This document shows, in pieces, positions 17,680 to 26,508 of a DNA stretch of 47,207 nucleotides (positions are counted from its first letter, which is position 1; each line of letters starts with the position of its first letter). The notes under the pieces were generated by a model that was not told the origin of the DNA, did not search any database, and saw nothing but the letters and a program-made list of their open reading frames with translations. Location of the stretch: the NCBI GenBank assembly GCA_013288685.1, contig JABDBM010000024.1, forward strand, positions 1-47,207, read 5' to 3'. This DNA comes from Bacteroidota bacterium (GTDB lineage Bacteria > Bacteroidota > Bacteroidia > Sphingobacteriales > Sphingobacteriaceae). The position numbers were made by a program, and so were the translations under genes.

Positions 17680-17757
17680 TTATTAGTATTTGAGCCGATT
17701 ATTACAAATAATCGGCTCGATTTATATTATGAGCCGAATAAGGTAATCAATCGGCTC
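17643..17757. repeat. Three tandem hairpins sharing GAGCCGA/TCGGCTC
   Basis: Hairpin 1 (17648-17674) has an 11-bp core stem, hairpin 2 (17692-17718) a perfect 12-bp stem with a 3-base loop, and hairpin 3 (17731-17757) a 7-bp stem. All three open with GAGCCGA and close with TCGGCTC, although their inner stem bases and loops differ. The set fills the gap between the convergent GH3 and GH130 genes. Confidence 0.85.
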
Positions 17758-17768
17758 GTAGCGCAATA

Positions 17769-18773
17769 TTACGCCCTGTTCGCCAGTAGCTCCTCAATTA
17801 ACCCCGATAAACTTACCGATGCACAGGCTATCAGTTCATCGGCTGCGCCGTAATAAATGTAAAGCTTATCGCCTATTAAAACCGTCCCGGTTGGGAAACA
17901 TACATCATCCACATCGCCTTTTAGCTCGTAATCCAGTTCGGGTTTAAACAGTGGATACGGTAAGCGGGCAATTTCCTTACACGGGTCATCAATATCCAGC
18001 AAAGCTGCACAGCACGCATATTCATATCCTTTTATAGCATCTTTTACGCCATGATAAATCACCAGCCAGCCATGTTCTGTCTCAATTGGCGGGCAACCGC
18101 TGCCTACATAGCTTACCTCGTGCGGATATTTGGGTGCAAGCACAATACTTTCCTCAAAGTGCAAAAAGTAATTTTCCCAAAATTCATCAGTTAGTTCATC
18201 AAAACTGTGAACAGCAACCATTTGTATATCGGGCTTTATGCGGTGCAGGTAGGTTAATTTTCCGTTTATCCTGCGCGGAAAGAAAACCAAATCTTTATCT
18301 GCCAAATAATTAGCCCCACGGTTATAACGCAGGTATTTTTCATTCAGATCACTTTTATTTTTGGTGAGGCGGTCAAAATCATCATATTTTATTTTCGGCA
18401 CTATGATGCCGCGCCGTTCAAAATGTTGTAAATCGGTGGATGTTGCCAGTGCGCCCAATGCATTTACGCCATCAAAAGCAACATAGGCAAGGTAATATGT
18501 CCCTTCAATCCTTACAATACGAGGGTCTTCCATCCCATGCGATTCATAATCAAACCGTGGGTCTAACAGCGGCTTGGGGTTGCGCATGCTCACATGCAGC
18601 GGGCTGTCCAGTTCACAATAACCAATGCACGAATAGTTGTCCTTATGCACTGCCCGGTAAAGCATGTGGATTACATCCCCGTCCTTTATTACTGCCGGAT
18701 TTAAAACAGCATCATTTTCAAAATCGCTATCCGTTTGCCTTAATACAACGCCTTCCTTTTTTACTTCGAGCAT
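17769..18773 (-). CDS. GH130 mannoside phosphorylase or mannosidase
   Basis: A 334-residue glycoside hydrolase family 130 protein, a five-bladed propeller. Most members phosphorolyse beta-mannosides and release alpha-mannose-1-phosphate; some are hydrolases. Family signatures are NPAVIKDGDVIHMLYRA, HGMEDPRIVRI (the catalytic Asp region), LVFFPRRINGKLTYLHR, GCPPIETEHGWLVIYHGV and CFPTGTVLIGDKLYIYYGAAD. There is no signal peptide, so it is cytosolic, as expected of a phosphorylase. The start at 18773 (MLEVKKEGVVL) is chosen because the longer frame from 18815 overlaps the upstream gene by 26 bases with an unrelated peptide. It is the last gene of a leftward set with a phosphomannomutase-like gene (16-base gap) and manA, which supports mannose-1-P as product. 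Mannobiose versus Man-GlcNAc preference cannot be read from this. Confidence 0.9.
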   Translation of the reverse strand: MLEVKKEGVVLRQTDSDFENDAVLNPAVIKDGDVIHMLYRAVHKDNYSCIGYCELDSPLHVSMRNPKPLLDPRFDYESHGMEDPRIVRIEGTYYLAYVAFDGVNALGALATSTDLQHFERRGIIVPKIKYDDFDRLTKNKSDLNEKYLRYNRGANYLADKDLVFFPRRINGKLTYLHRIKPDIQMVAVHSFDELTDEFWENYFLHFEESIVLAPKYPHEVSYVGSGCPPIETEHGWLVIYHGVKDAIKGYEYACCAALLDIDDPCKEIARLPYPLFKPELDYELKGDVDDVCFPTGTVLIGDKLYIYYGAADELIACASVSLSGLIEELLANRA

Positions 18774-18789
18774 AGTTTTTTCCGATTGA

Positions 18790-19569
18790 TTATTTATCGT
18801 CGAAGCCGTTTCCAAAATGATGCCCCTTATCCAAACAACCTATAATACCCTCAATAACCCGTTTTGTTTCGTTCGGGTCGCTTACCCGTACCGAAAATGC
18901 TCCCGATTCCTTTGCCGGGTAATCATTACCCCCCGGAAACAATGCATCGCCAATAAATATCATTTCGCTTATTTTAATACCCAGCACCTGGTGCAGTTTA
19001 TGGATGCCATATTTTTTATCGATGCCGTGCTTAGTTACATCAATGGATGTTGCCCCGCCCAGATTAACCGCAAACTCGGGAATCAATTTATCCAGCCGCT
19101 TTTTTATTTTATCGCGTTTAGCAAAATCGGGATCATATTTTTTCTTTTCGTCCAACGGCGCCTTTTGTCCTAATGCCGAATAAGTAACCTGGCTGCCCCT
19201 ATCTTCAATGGTTTCGCCCCATGTCTTTTTGGCTTTATAGCCCGATGTATCAACCGCTTCGTTTAACGATTCAATGATCTTCTTTTTCTCCTCATCCGTA
19301 AAATTTTCGGCATACAACTGTTTCCAGCTTCGTGTATACTGGTAAAATTTGGTGCCGCAGGTGGGCAAAATGGATAAGTTTTTCAGTTTAGCCCCTTTGG
19401 GCAGATGCGCCAGCACCTGCGTTTCAAACTGCAACCAGTCACCACCCGATATTACGGCCACTTTGGCCACTGTTAATAAGGCAGCCAGCCGGTCGGCCAT
19501 TTCTTTATCAATGGCGGCCTTGCTTTCAGCAAGCGTGCCGTCGAGATCAAATGCAATTAGTTTTTTCAT
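18790..19569 (-). CDS. HAD-IIB phosphatase/phosphomannomutase-like protein
   Basis: A 259-residue haloacid dehalogenase protein of the IIB (C2b cap) group, resembling eukaryotic-type phosphomannomutase. Motif I is FDLDGTL (nucleophile D8, acid/base D10); motif II is VISGGD (about 39-44); the cap carries IEDRGSQVTYSALGQ (121-135), the counterpart of the sugar-binding IExRxGxxxxSPxGR strand of PMM; GGATSIDVTKHGIDKKYG (171-188) matches the PMM block GGxxSxDVxPxGxDKxY; motif IV is GDALFPGGNDY (207-217). It follows manA and precedes GH130, so mannose-1-phosphate is the natural substrate. It could act as a mutase (to mannose-6-P) or a phosphatase (to mannose). Bacteria normally use the unrelated ManB/AlgC-type mutase, so this would be a substitution. 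Confidence 0.82.
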   Translation of the reverse strand: MKKLIAFDLDGTLAESKAAIDKEMADRLAALLTVAKVAVISGGDWLQFETQVLAHLPKGAKLKNLSILPTCGTKFYQYTRSWKQLYAENFTDEEKKKIIESLNEAVDTSGYKAKKTWGETIEDRGSQVTYSALGQKAPLDEKKKYDPDFAKRDKIKKRLDKLIPEFAVNLGGATSIDVTKHGIDKKYGIHKLHQVLGIKISEMIFIGDALFPGGNDYPAKESGAFSVRVSDPNETKRVIEGIIGCLDKGHHFGNGFDDK

Positions 19570-19780
19570 TGAGTCATTTCGCTACGCTGTGATTTACTTG
19601 GCATCATTAGGTTATTTCGCTTTGCTGTCATTTGCTTCGTTCCATTGGGTTATTAGGTCATTGGTTGGTTAATGTTTGATAATAATCCGTCCGTCCGAAA
19701 TCTATCCCCATTGTCAACCGGACGCCCGGACAGGCTAACGAACATGCCAATGACTCGATGACCAAATGACTCAATGACTG
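19569..19780. repeat. Repeat-filled gap between manA and the HAD gene
   Basis: Two diverged direct copies of a 38-base unit, each beginning ATTTCGCT, are followed by TCATTGG-like words. Near 19687-19735 there are facing GTCCG and CGGAC words. The end (19749-19780) is an exact 8-base-period tract: AATGACTC, GATGACCA, AATGACTC, AATGACTG. This last tract runs into the manA stop codon and encodes its final residues. Confidence 0.6.
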
Positions 19781-20766
19781 CTACCAATCCCCAGCTCCAG
19801 CAAAATTGCATGTCCCTTCGGTACAAAGGGGCAAGCACCGGCTATGGCGGGTATCAGCATTACTTCACCTTTTTTTAACGGATAAAATTCATTATTACTC
19901 TCCAGTTCGCCATGGCCTTCAATGCAGATCAGTACGTGCGGCGTATTTTCTTTCCCTACCATAAAAGTAGTTGAGCCAGTGTTGCGCCAAAGGGAAAAAT
20001 GTTCATCTTCCACTAACTTCTCACACAGTATCCGTTCTGCAACTTCCACTTGCGGCGTTACCGGGCAAATATCTGTTTTGCTGAAATCTATACAGGCAAT
20101 GGCTTCTTCTACCTGCAAATCGCGGGGCTTGCCGGTCTTTTCGTCAACTCGGTCCCAATCGTACAGGCGATAGGTAACATCACTATTTTCCTGTACCTCA
20201 AAAACCACCACATCGCCAAGGGTATGTACGGTACCTGCTTTTATTAAAACGCAGTCGCCAACATCCGGCTTAAAACAGGCTAAATCTTCGGCGATATTGT
20301 GTTTACCGAGCGACTCCCTTATGGTTGCTTCGTTAGTTCCGGGCCTTAAACCCGCATAAATAATGGCATCGTCGCCGGTTTCCAATACTACCCAGGCTTC
20401 GGTTTTTCCGTTTTCGCCTTGCGGGATGTATTTTTTCTCGTCATCAGCCGGATGAACCTGTACGGATAATACTTGCTGACAGTCCAAAAACTTTAATAAC
20501 AGCGGAAACCGTTTAAAACGGTTAACATATTGCCCCATTAACTCGTAGGGCAATTGTTCAAATAGTTCTTTGATAGTTTTCCCGGCTAAAGGGCCGTTGG
20601 TAACTTTGCTGGGATGGTCGTCGCGATCGCTTAATATCCAGGCTTCGCCGGTTAGTTCGTTTTCGGGCAGGGGCTTGGTTAATAGTTTGGATAGCCTGCG
20701 TCCGCCCCAAATACGGTATTGATATATCGGGTCGAACTTTAAGGGGTATAATTTTATTTGCTCCAT
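19771..20766 (-). CDS. manA: Mannose-6-phosphate isomerase, type I
   Basis: A 331-residue cupin-type zinc enzyme that interconverts mannose-6-phosphate and fructose-6-phosphate in the cytosol, of the short Bacillus-like type I class. Predicted zinc ligands are Q103 and H105 in SVQVHPAD, E123 in GKTEAW and H181 in AGTVHTLGD. The N-terminus KFDPIYQYRIWGGRRL and the motif RFPLLLKFLDCQQ are standard. It lies in a leftward set with an aldolase upstream (219-base gap) and the phosphomannomutase-like and GH130 genes downstream. The last codons (SSH, stop) fall in an 8-base repeat tract, so the C-terminus may have been altered by the repeat; the barrel itself is complete. Confidence 0.94.
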   Translation of the reverse strand: MEQIKLYPLKFDPIYQYRIWGGRRLSKLLTKPLPENELTGEAWILSDRDDHPSKVTNGPLAGKTIKELFEQLPYELMGQYVNRFKRFPLLLKFLDCQQVLSVQVHPADDEKKYIPQGENGKTEAWVVLETGDDAIIYAGLRPGTNEATIRESLGKHNIAEDLACFKPDVGDCVLIKAGTVHTLGDVVVFEVQENSDVTYRLYDWDRVDEKTGKPRDLQVEEAIACIDFSKTDICPVTPQVEVAERILCEKLVEDEHFSLWRNTGSTTFMVGKENTPHVLICIEGHGELESNNEFYPLKKGEVMLIPAIAGACPFVPKGHAILLELGIGSSH

Positions 20767-20943
20767 GTTTAGTAGGATAACACGTTGCGGAGGGTTTTGT
20801 TTAGCGTTTTCGGGAGAGATAACGGTTGGAGATAGGGCATTTGAGATTAGCGGCCCGCATTGTTATGATGGGCGTTGTCCATCGCTGACGGATTGCGCCC
20901 CATCAGGCCTTTTGTTATCTCCACAGGCAATTTTGGGCGGCAC

Positions 20944-21000
20944 CAACTAATCTCTAAACTCCAACCTCTTATCTCTAATCTCCAATCACTCCATCTCCGG
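20944..21000. repeat. 7-bp-period degenerate repeat tract
   Basis: On the minus strand this reads as eight heptamers around the unit TTAGAGA (GGAGTGA, TTGGAGA, TTAGAGA, TAAGAGG, TTGGAGT, TTAGAGA and similar). It starts inside the last codons of the aldolase gene. The rest of the aldolase-manA gap shows nothing I recognise. Confidence 0.55.
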
Positions 21001-22002
21001 CTTATACTCCCCTCTCCTGGCAGCATCATCTAAACTGGCGCGTTGGTAAAGCAATTTTTGTGCAGCGGCAATATTTTCGTCCTTGCCCTTCCATAAATCC
21101 ATGGCTGGTTGCTGAATGGCCCTTGCAAATGAAAAAGTAAGCGCCCACGGTAGTTTGCCTTTATATTTTACGTGCATAGCATTCAGGTGTGCCGTAGCAA
21201 GCTGTGGCGATTGCCCGCCCGATAAAAATGCTACACCCGGGACCGCAGCCGGAACCGTCTGCAACAAGCAGGTAACTGTAGCCTCGGCAACCTCATCAAT
21301 ACTGGCTTGCATAGGGCAGTCCAAACCGGGCACTACCATATTGGGCTTTAAAATTAAACCGTTAAGGTCTACATTTTGGGCATATAACTGGTCGAACAGT
21401 TCGTGCAGTGTATTGCGGGTAACATCAAAGCACCTTTGCAGTGTGTGCGAGCCATCCATCAGTACTTCGGGTTCCACAATGGGCACTATGCCTGCCTCCT
21501 GGCACATGGCCGCATAACGGGCCAGCAAATGCGTATTGGCTTCAATACAACCGCGTGATGGGATGTTTTCGCCAATGGTTATAACTGCCCGCCATTTGGC
21601 AAAACGGGCGCCAAGTTCGTAGTATTTAGCCAGTCGCTCAGGTAACCCATCAAGGCCCTTAGTTATTTTTTCGCCGGGGAAGCCTGCCAGGTCTATCGTG
21701 CCTTCATCAACCTTTATGCCGGGCACAATACCCGCCTTTTTTAAAATATCAATAAACAAAACACCATCGTTAGTGCCCTGGTAAATGGTTTCGTCGAACA
21801 AAATGGCGCCGCTTAACACATTACCCAAATTGGGGGTGGTTACAATCATTTCGCGGTAAGCGCGGCGATATTCAATAGTTTGGGGGATGCCTGCCTCTGC
21901 AAAACGTTTGTTGCAGGTGGCTGTACTTTCGTCCATAGCCAGCAAACCCTTGCTGCCGGCCATCATAGCTTTTGCTGTAGTGATCAGTTCTTGTGTTTTC
22001 AT
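20986..22002 (-). CDS. Class I fructose-bisphosphate aldolase
   Basis: A 338-residue Schiff-base aldolase of the eukaryote-like class I family, cleaving fructose-1,6-bisphosphate into DHAP and glyceraldehyde-3-phosphate. Features are the N-terminal KGLLAMDESTATCNKRF, the loop GAILFDETIYQ, KWRAVITIG (lysine of the active site), VEPEVLMDGSH and the Schiff-base K219 in NGLILKPNMV, which matches rabbit LLKPNMV. SGGQSP is the phosphate-binding loop. The C-terminus EYKPEME lacks the terminal Tyr of vertebrate enzymes and runs into a heptamer tract. It heads the leftward set that continues with manA, the phosphomannomutase-like gene and GH130. The gap to manA (219 bases) leaves co-transcription open. 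Confidence 0.93.
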   Translation of the reverse strand: MKTQELITTAKAMMAGSKGLLAMDESTATCNKRFAEAGIPQTIEYRRAYREMIVTTPNLGNVLSGAILFDETIYQGTNDGVLFIDILKKAGIVPGIKVDEGTIDLAGFPGEKITKGLDGLPERLAKYYELGARFAKWRAVITIGENIPSRGCIEANTHLLARYAAMCQEAGIVPIVEPEVLMDGSHTLQRCFDVTRNTLHELFDQLYAQNVDLNGLILKPNMVVPGLDCPMQASIDEVAEATVTCLLQTVPAAVPGVAFLSGGQSPQLATAHLNAMHVKYKGKLPWALTFSFARAIQQPAMDLWKGKDENIAAAQKLLYQRASLDDAARRGEYKPEME

Positions 22003-22362
22003 AGTTCGATGCGTCCTTTTTAAGGGGATGGATGCAACAGGCCCGTGTTGGTTAAACAGATGATGTTTTTAACAAGTTTAGGCAATATTTGTTACATGGC
22101 CACATTATTTTTCAGCTTATGACAATAATCAAACTCATCATTAATGAGAACAAAACAACTGCTGAATTATAGATAAATGCCATAAATAATAAGGTTCATT
22201 TATTAATAATATGCGCGATCTTCCGGTTTGTTAATTGCACGTCTCTGCAACAATAAAACGTGCGGCTATTTATCTATTAAAATATATACAATATTTATAT
22301 ATCATATTTATATTTCACATATCTTTAACATCTACAAACACTTAGCTACCTCACAGTTATCT
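22003..22362. other. AT-rich divergent promoter region
   Basis: Between the divergent aldolase and CocE-type genes. Very AT-rich around 22270-22340. A near-consensus -7 box, TATCTTTA, lies at 22320-22327, 36 bases before the CocE start. No open frame or clear repeat was seen. Confidence 0.4.
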
Positions 22363-24621
22363 ATGAAAAAATACTTATCTCCTATCTGTTTCTTTCTTTG
22401 TTTTAACATTGCATCTGCCCAAAAAATATTTTTTTCGAAAGCTAATTATAACGATACCCTGTTGTTCGAAAAAAATGCGCCCATGCTGGCTAAACAGCTG
22501 ATAGCGGTAATACCCAAAAATGATAAAGCAGTTTATTACGGCAAACTTTGCGCTTTAAAAGTAGTGACGGGCGAGTATGTCGATGTGGCTCCTGCATTAA
22601 ATAATTTTGGCCTCGCATTATACGGTGATAGTGTAACTACCAGGGATATTGGTTTTGGTATGCGTGTTTACGCAGCAGCTATGCTTGCAAGGCCAGCAAA
22701 CAAAGCCGATTTTGACAACCGTTTCCAGACTATTTTTATTGCCCTGTATAATACTTTGGTGAGATCTTCGAAAACCTTTGTTGAAGGCGATTATACTGCA
22801 AACATGGCCGCAAGTAAAGTGCAGTTTAACGATAAATTAAAATCGCTGAAAGGCGATGACAGCGTTTCGGTAAATGATGCTTCAACCTTATGCCGGTTTT
22901 ACTGCAACTATAAAATTTACCGCGAAACCCACCTCGTCACCGACCGCATCCTGAAGAAGATTGAAGCTGATAATTATATTATTGCCGATAGCGTGCTGGT
23001 AAAAATGCCCGATGGCGCTACCATAGCGCTGTGCGTAGTACGCGACAGGAACGTTACGCAACCGCAGCCGGTATTACTCACTTACAATATTTATGCAGGC
23101 CGGGAAACCGGAGAAGCTAAAGATATGGTGCAGCACGGCTATGTTGGTGTGGTTGCTAACACCCGTGGCAAACGCCTTAGTCCGGATGCTATTGAGCCCT
23201 TTGAGCACGATGCTAAAGATGCCTATTACATAATCGACTGGATAAGCAAGCAAAGCTGGTGCAACGGTAAAGTGGGCATGTTTGGCGGCAGCTACCTGGG
23301 CTTTAGCCAATGGAGCGCCACCAAATACCTCCACCCGGCCTTAAAAACCATTGTGCCGCAGGCATCGGTTGGTATTGGTATTGATTACCCGGTGAATAAC
23401 GGGGTTTTTATGACGTACTCGCTGCGCTGGCTGCATTATGTAATGAACAATAAATTGATTGACCGTGATGAGTTTGCCAATGCGAAAAAATGGGGAAACC
23501 TGTTTAACCGCTGGTACAAAAATGGAAACAGTTTCCGTTCGCTGGATACGCTGGATGGCCGGCCGAACGCTATTTTTCAGCGATGGCTGAAACATCCGTC
23601 GTACGATAGTTTTTGGCAAAATATGGTGCCGCAGCAAAGCGAATTCGCCAAAATTAATATCCCCATATTTACAACTACCGGTTATTTTGACGATGATCAG
23701 ATTGGGGCCATGTCCTATTACAAGCAATACCATAAATGGAACAAAAACCCCAACTATTACCTGTTGATAGGCCCCTATAACCATGGTGGATCACAAGCCT
23801 TTCCATCGGCCGAATTAGGCGGATATAAAATAGACAGCGTAGCCAATGTTACCATTATTGATGTAGTGTACCAATGGTTCGATCATATTTTGAAGGGCGC
23901 GCCCCTACGATCCATTTTGCAGGATAAAGTGAACTTTGAGGTGATGGGCGAAAACAAATGGCACCATGTATCCGGCTTAAGCCAAATGCATAACAGCATC
24001 CTAAAACTTTACCTCGGTAACACTGCGGTTAACAAGCGGTATGCCTTGCTGGCCGGCAAACCTGCAAAACCCGGCTATATTGCCCAAACGGTTGATTTAA
24101 CAACACGCGATGCCGTAAATGTAAACTTCGAAGTAAACAGCGATGATAAGATAATTGACAGTGTGCTGAAGCCTAAAGACGGTCGATTGGTATTTGTGAG
24201 CAAGCCTTTGGATAAGCCTTTTGCCATAAGCGGTGCATTTAATGCATCCATTATTGCTGCTATCAATAAAAAGGATATGGATATTACTATACAAATGTAC
24301 GAGCAAACCGCCGATGGCAAGTACATGGCCTTTTTAGAAAATATTCAGCGGGCAAGTTATACCAAAGACAAAACGAAAAGGCAACTGCTGATACCCGGCA
24401 AACCCGAAACCATTAACATTAGCAATACTTATATTTTAAGTAAGCTGCTGCACAAGGGCAGCCGTTTAGTAGTGGTGTTGGGCGTTAACAAAAGTCCCGA
24501 GTGGCAGGTAAACTACGGCAGCGGTAAAGATGTAAGCGACGAAACCATGCTGGATGCAGCCGTACCGATGAAAGTTAAATGGTATAACAGCAGCTTTATT
24601 GAAATTCCGGTATTGAAATAA
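22363..24621 (+). CDS. CocE/NonD family hydrolase (X-Pro dipeptidyl-peptidase type)
   Basis: A 752-residue exported alpha/beta hydrolase of the CocE/NonD (peptidase S15-like) family, which includes glutaryl-acylases, cocaine esterase and X-Pro peptidases. The start at 22363 gives a signal peptide (MKKYLSPICFFLCFNIASAQ); a longer frame from 22228 adds 45 odd residues and is rejected. An N-terminal helical region of about 200 residues precedes the catalytic domain. DSVLVKMPDGATIALCVVRD is the family opening, S310 in MFGGSYLGFSQW the nucleophile, an Asp in YFDDDQIG the acid and H474 in YNHGGSQ the base. A C-terminal jelly-roll domain follows (about 600-752). The natural substrate is unknown. Confidence 0.9.
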   Translation: MKKYLSPICFFLCFNIASAQKIFFSKANYNDTLLFEKNAPMLAKQLIAVIPKNDKAVYYGKLCALKVVTGEYVDVAPALNNFGLALYGDSVTTRDIGFGMRVYAAAMLARPANKADFDNRFQTIFIALYNTLVRSSKTFVEGDYTANMAASKVQFNDKLKSLKGDDSVSVNDASTLCRFYCNYKIYRETHLVTDRILKKIEADNYIIADSVLVKMPDGATIALCVVRDRNVTQPQPVLLTYNIYAGRETGEAKDMVQHGYVGVVANTRGKRLSPDAIEPFEHDAKDAYYIIDWISKQSWCNGKVGMFGGSYLGFSQWSATKYLHPALKTIVPQASVGIGIDYPVNNGVFMTYSLRWLHYVMNNKLIDRDEFANAKKWGNLFNRWYKNGNSFRSLDTLDGRPNAIFQRWLKHPSYDSFWQNMVPQQSEFAKINIPIFTTTGYFDDDQIGAMSYYKQYHKWNKNPNYYLLIGPYNHGGSQAFPSAELGGYKIDSVANVTIIDVVYQWFDHILKGAPLRSILQDKVNFEVMGENKWHHVSGLSQMHNSILKLYLGNTAVNKRYALLAGKPAKPGYIAQTVDLTTRDAVNVNFEVNSDDKIIDSVLKPKDGRLVFVSKPLDKPFAISGAFNASIIAAINKKDMDITIQMYEQTADGKYMAFLENIQRASYTKDKTKRQLLIPGKPETINISNTYILSKLLHKGSRLVVVLGVNKSPEWQVNYGSGKDVSDETMLDAAVPMKVKWYNSSFIEIPVLK

Positions 24622-24643
24622 TTAGCGAAACTTAATGGGAAGC

Positions 24644-24671
24644 ATGGCAACAACAGTGTAGTTGTTGCCAT
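24644..24671. terminator. Hairpin between convergent genes
   Basis: ATGGCAACAAC pairs perfectly with GTTGTTGCCAT around a 6-base loop, between the CocE-type gene and the leftward GMC gene. There is no T run on either side, so termination is plausible but not sure. Confidence 0.6.
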
Positions 24672-24676
24672 CCCCC

Positions 24677-26383
24677 CTACAAATTCCCCTTTTTCATCTC
24701 CCCTATTGCATACGTTGCTGCCCTTGCCGTTAATGCCATGTATAAGATGGAAGGGCTTTGATTGCCGGTGGTGGTCATGCAGGCGCCATCGGTTACAAAT
24801 ACATTTTGGCAGTGGTGCAGTTGGTTATGCTGGTTAAGCAGCGAGGTTGCAGGGTCCTTACCCATGCGGCAGCCGCCCATTTCATGTATATCAAGGCCGG
24901 GGGCTTGTTTGTTTTCGTGGGTTTCAATGTTTATGCAGCCTGCTGTTTCCAGCATTTGGCGGGTTTGCTTTAAAAAGTCCTGTATCATGCGCTCGTCGTT
25001 ATCATCGTATTCTACGGATGTAATGAGCAGCGGTATCCCCCATTGGTCTTTTTGATCTTTACTTAAACGTACGTGATTGGTTGCTTTGGGTACAGTTTCG
25101 CCCTGCATGTACATGTATAGCTTCCAACCGCCGGGTTCGGTTAGGGCATCTTTGTAGGTTGCACCTATTTCATTGCCATCTACCTTATCGGGATGAGTGG
25201 GTCTAAAGGCACCCATAAATGTAGTGTAGCCGCCAAAGTAATCCGTTTCGTGTTGGTGCAGGTTGCGGTAGTTGGCCAGGATGAGTTCTGTAGGGTTGCG
25301 GCCAAAGTAATAACTATCTAAAAAGCCATCCATTGATGCGGTAACCGACGCCCGGTAGTTTTGGAACGCTACGTATTTGCCCAGCAGTCCGTTATCGTTA
25401 CCCAAACCATTAGGGAAACGGCTGGAAGTAGAATTAAGCAAAATCAGGTTAGTATTTAACGCCGATGCGTTTACAAAAATAATACGCGCCTTGTAATCAA
25501 TCACTTCCTTTGTATTGGTATCAATAACCCGCACACCGGAGGCTTTACCCAGTTTTTCATCATAAATAATGGAATGCACTACCGAAAACGGCCTCACCGT
25601 AAGGTTACCTGTACGCTTTGCCCAGGGTAGTGTTGAGCTTACCGAACTAAAATATCCCCCGAAAGGGCATCCACGCATACACTCGTTACGCGCCTGGCAA
25701 CCGGCACGACCCTGGTCAAGGTGGATTTGGTTGGGTTTGGTGAGATGTGCCCAGCGTGCATGCACCAGGTGACGATCGGGGTAGTTTTCTTTTATTTTTT
25801 GGCTGATATGCGCCTGCACCGCATTCATATCAAAAGGTGGTAAAAACTCACCGTCGGGCATGGCGTCAATACCATCCTTGTTACCGCATACGCCAATAAA
25901 CTTTTCTACATGGCTGTACCATGGCGCAACATCGGCATAGCCAATGGGCCATTCAATACCATAACCAAAGCGGGCTGGGTTGGTAAACTCAAACTCGCTC
26001 CAACGCTGGCAGGCACGCCCCCAGGTGAGCGACTTGCCGCCAACCTGGTAGCCTCGTATCCAGTCGAACGGTTTTTCCTGTATGTACGGATGATCTTTAT
26101 CTTTTATAAAAAAGTGGGCATCACTTTCGCCAAATCCTGCTGCTTTGCTTATTAGTGGATTTTCATCCAAAAACTCCTTTGTCATTTGGCCGCGGTGCTT
26201 AAACTCCCATGGGTTCATGGTGGCGGTGGGGTAATCTTTAACATGCTGCACATCGCGGCCACGTTCTAAAACAAGCGTTTTTAAACCCTGCTCGCATAGT
26301 TCTTTAGCGGCCCATCCGCCGCTGATGCCGGAGCCAATAACGATGGCATCGTAAGAAGTATTTATAGATGAAGTATCGGGCAT
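24677..26383 (-). CDS. GMC family oxidoreductase
   Basis: A 568-residue FAD-dependent glucose-methanol-choline oxidoreductase of the gluconate/2-keto-gluconate dehydrogenase large-subunit type. The FAD-binding motif is VIGSGISGGWAAKELCEQG with the Glu of VLERG about 30 residues after the first Gly. QVGGKSLTWGRACQRWS is the second flavin motif, CMRGCPFGG a conserved Cys-containing loop, and HEMGGCRMG with TTGNQSP form the catalytic C-terminal end (His and Asn). There is no obvious signal peptide; relatives can be exported in complex with a twin-arginine small subunit. No small-subunit (gluconate 2-dehydrogenase subunit 3) gene is adjacent, so the partner, if any, is elsewhere. It probably oxidises a sugar or polyol; the substrate is unknown. 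Confidence 0.9.
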   Translation of the reverse strand: MPDTSSINTSYDAIVIGSGISGGWAAKELCEQGLKTLVLERGRDVQHVKDYPTATMNPWEFKHRGQMTKEFLDENPLISKAAGFGESDAHFFIKDKDHPYIQEKPFDWIRGYQVGGKSLTWGRACQRWSEFEFTNPARFGYGIEWPIGYADVAPWYSHVEKFIGVCGNKDGIDAMPDGEFLPPFDMNAVQAHISQKIKENYPDRHLVHARWAHLTKPNQIHLDQGRAGCQARNECMRGCPFGGYFSSVSSTLPWAKRTGNLTVRPFSVVHSIIYDEKLGKASGVRVIDTNTKEVIDYKARIIFVNASALNTNLILLNSTSSRFPNGLGNDNGLLGKYVAFQNYRASVTASMDGFLDSYYFGRNPTELILANYRNLHQHETDYFGGYTTFMGAFRPTHPDKVDGNEIGATYKDALTEPGGWKLYMYMQGETVPKATNHVRLSKDQKDQWGIPLLITSVEYDDNDERMIQDFLKQTRQMLETAGCINIETHENKQAPGLDIHEMGGCRMGKDPATSLLNQHNQLHHCQNVFVTDGACMTTTGNQSPSILYMALTARAATYAIGEMKKGNL

Positions 26384-26508
26384 TTAGTATTTAATTGGTG
26401 CGGCTAATTTAGGGAAAATTGGGGGAGTTGGAGTTAAGCAAACATTAATTTCGAAGCGTCAATGACGTATCATTAACCAGCTGGCAGCTCGTGTGTTTTC
26501 TATCTATT

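Noticed and set aside
17643..17757. CRISPR array from three regularly placed GAGCCGA repeats
   Set aside because: Repeats are hairpins with 7-12 bp arms, no constant spacer length and no cas genes; better explained as terminator/REP-like units.
22228..22362. 45-residue N-terminal extension of the CocE-type protein
   Set aside because: The extension precedes a clear signal peptide and is rich in Ile, Tyr and His from AT-rich DNA.
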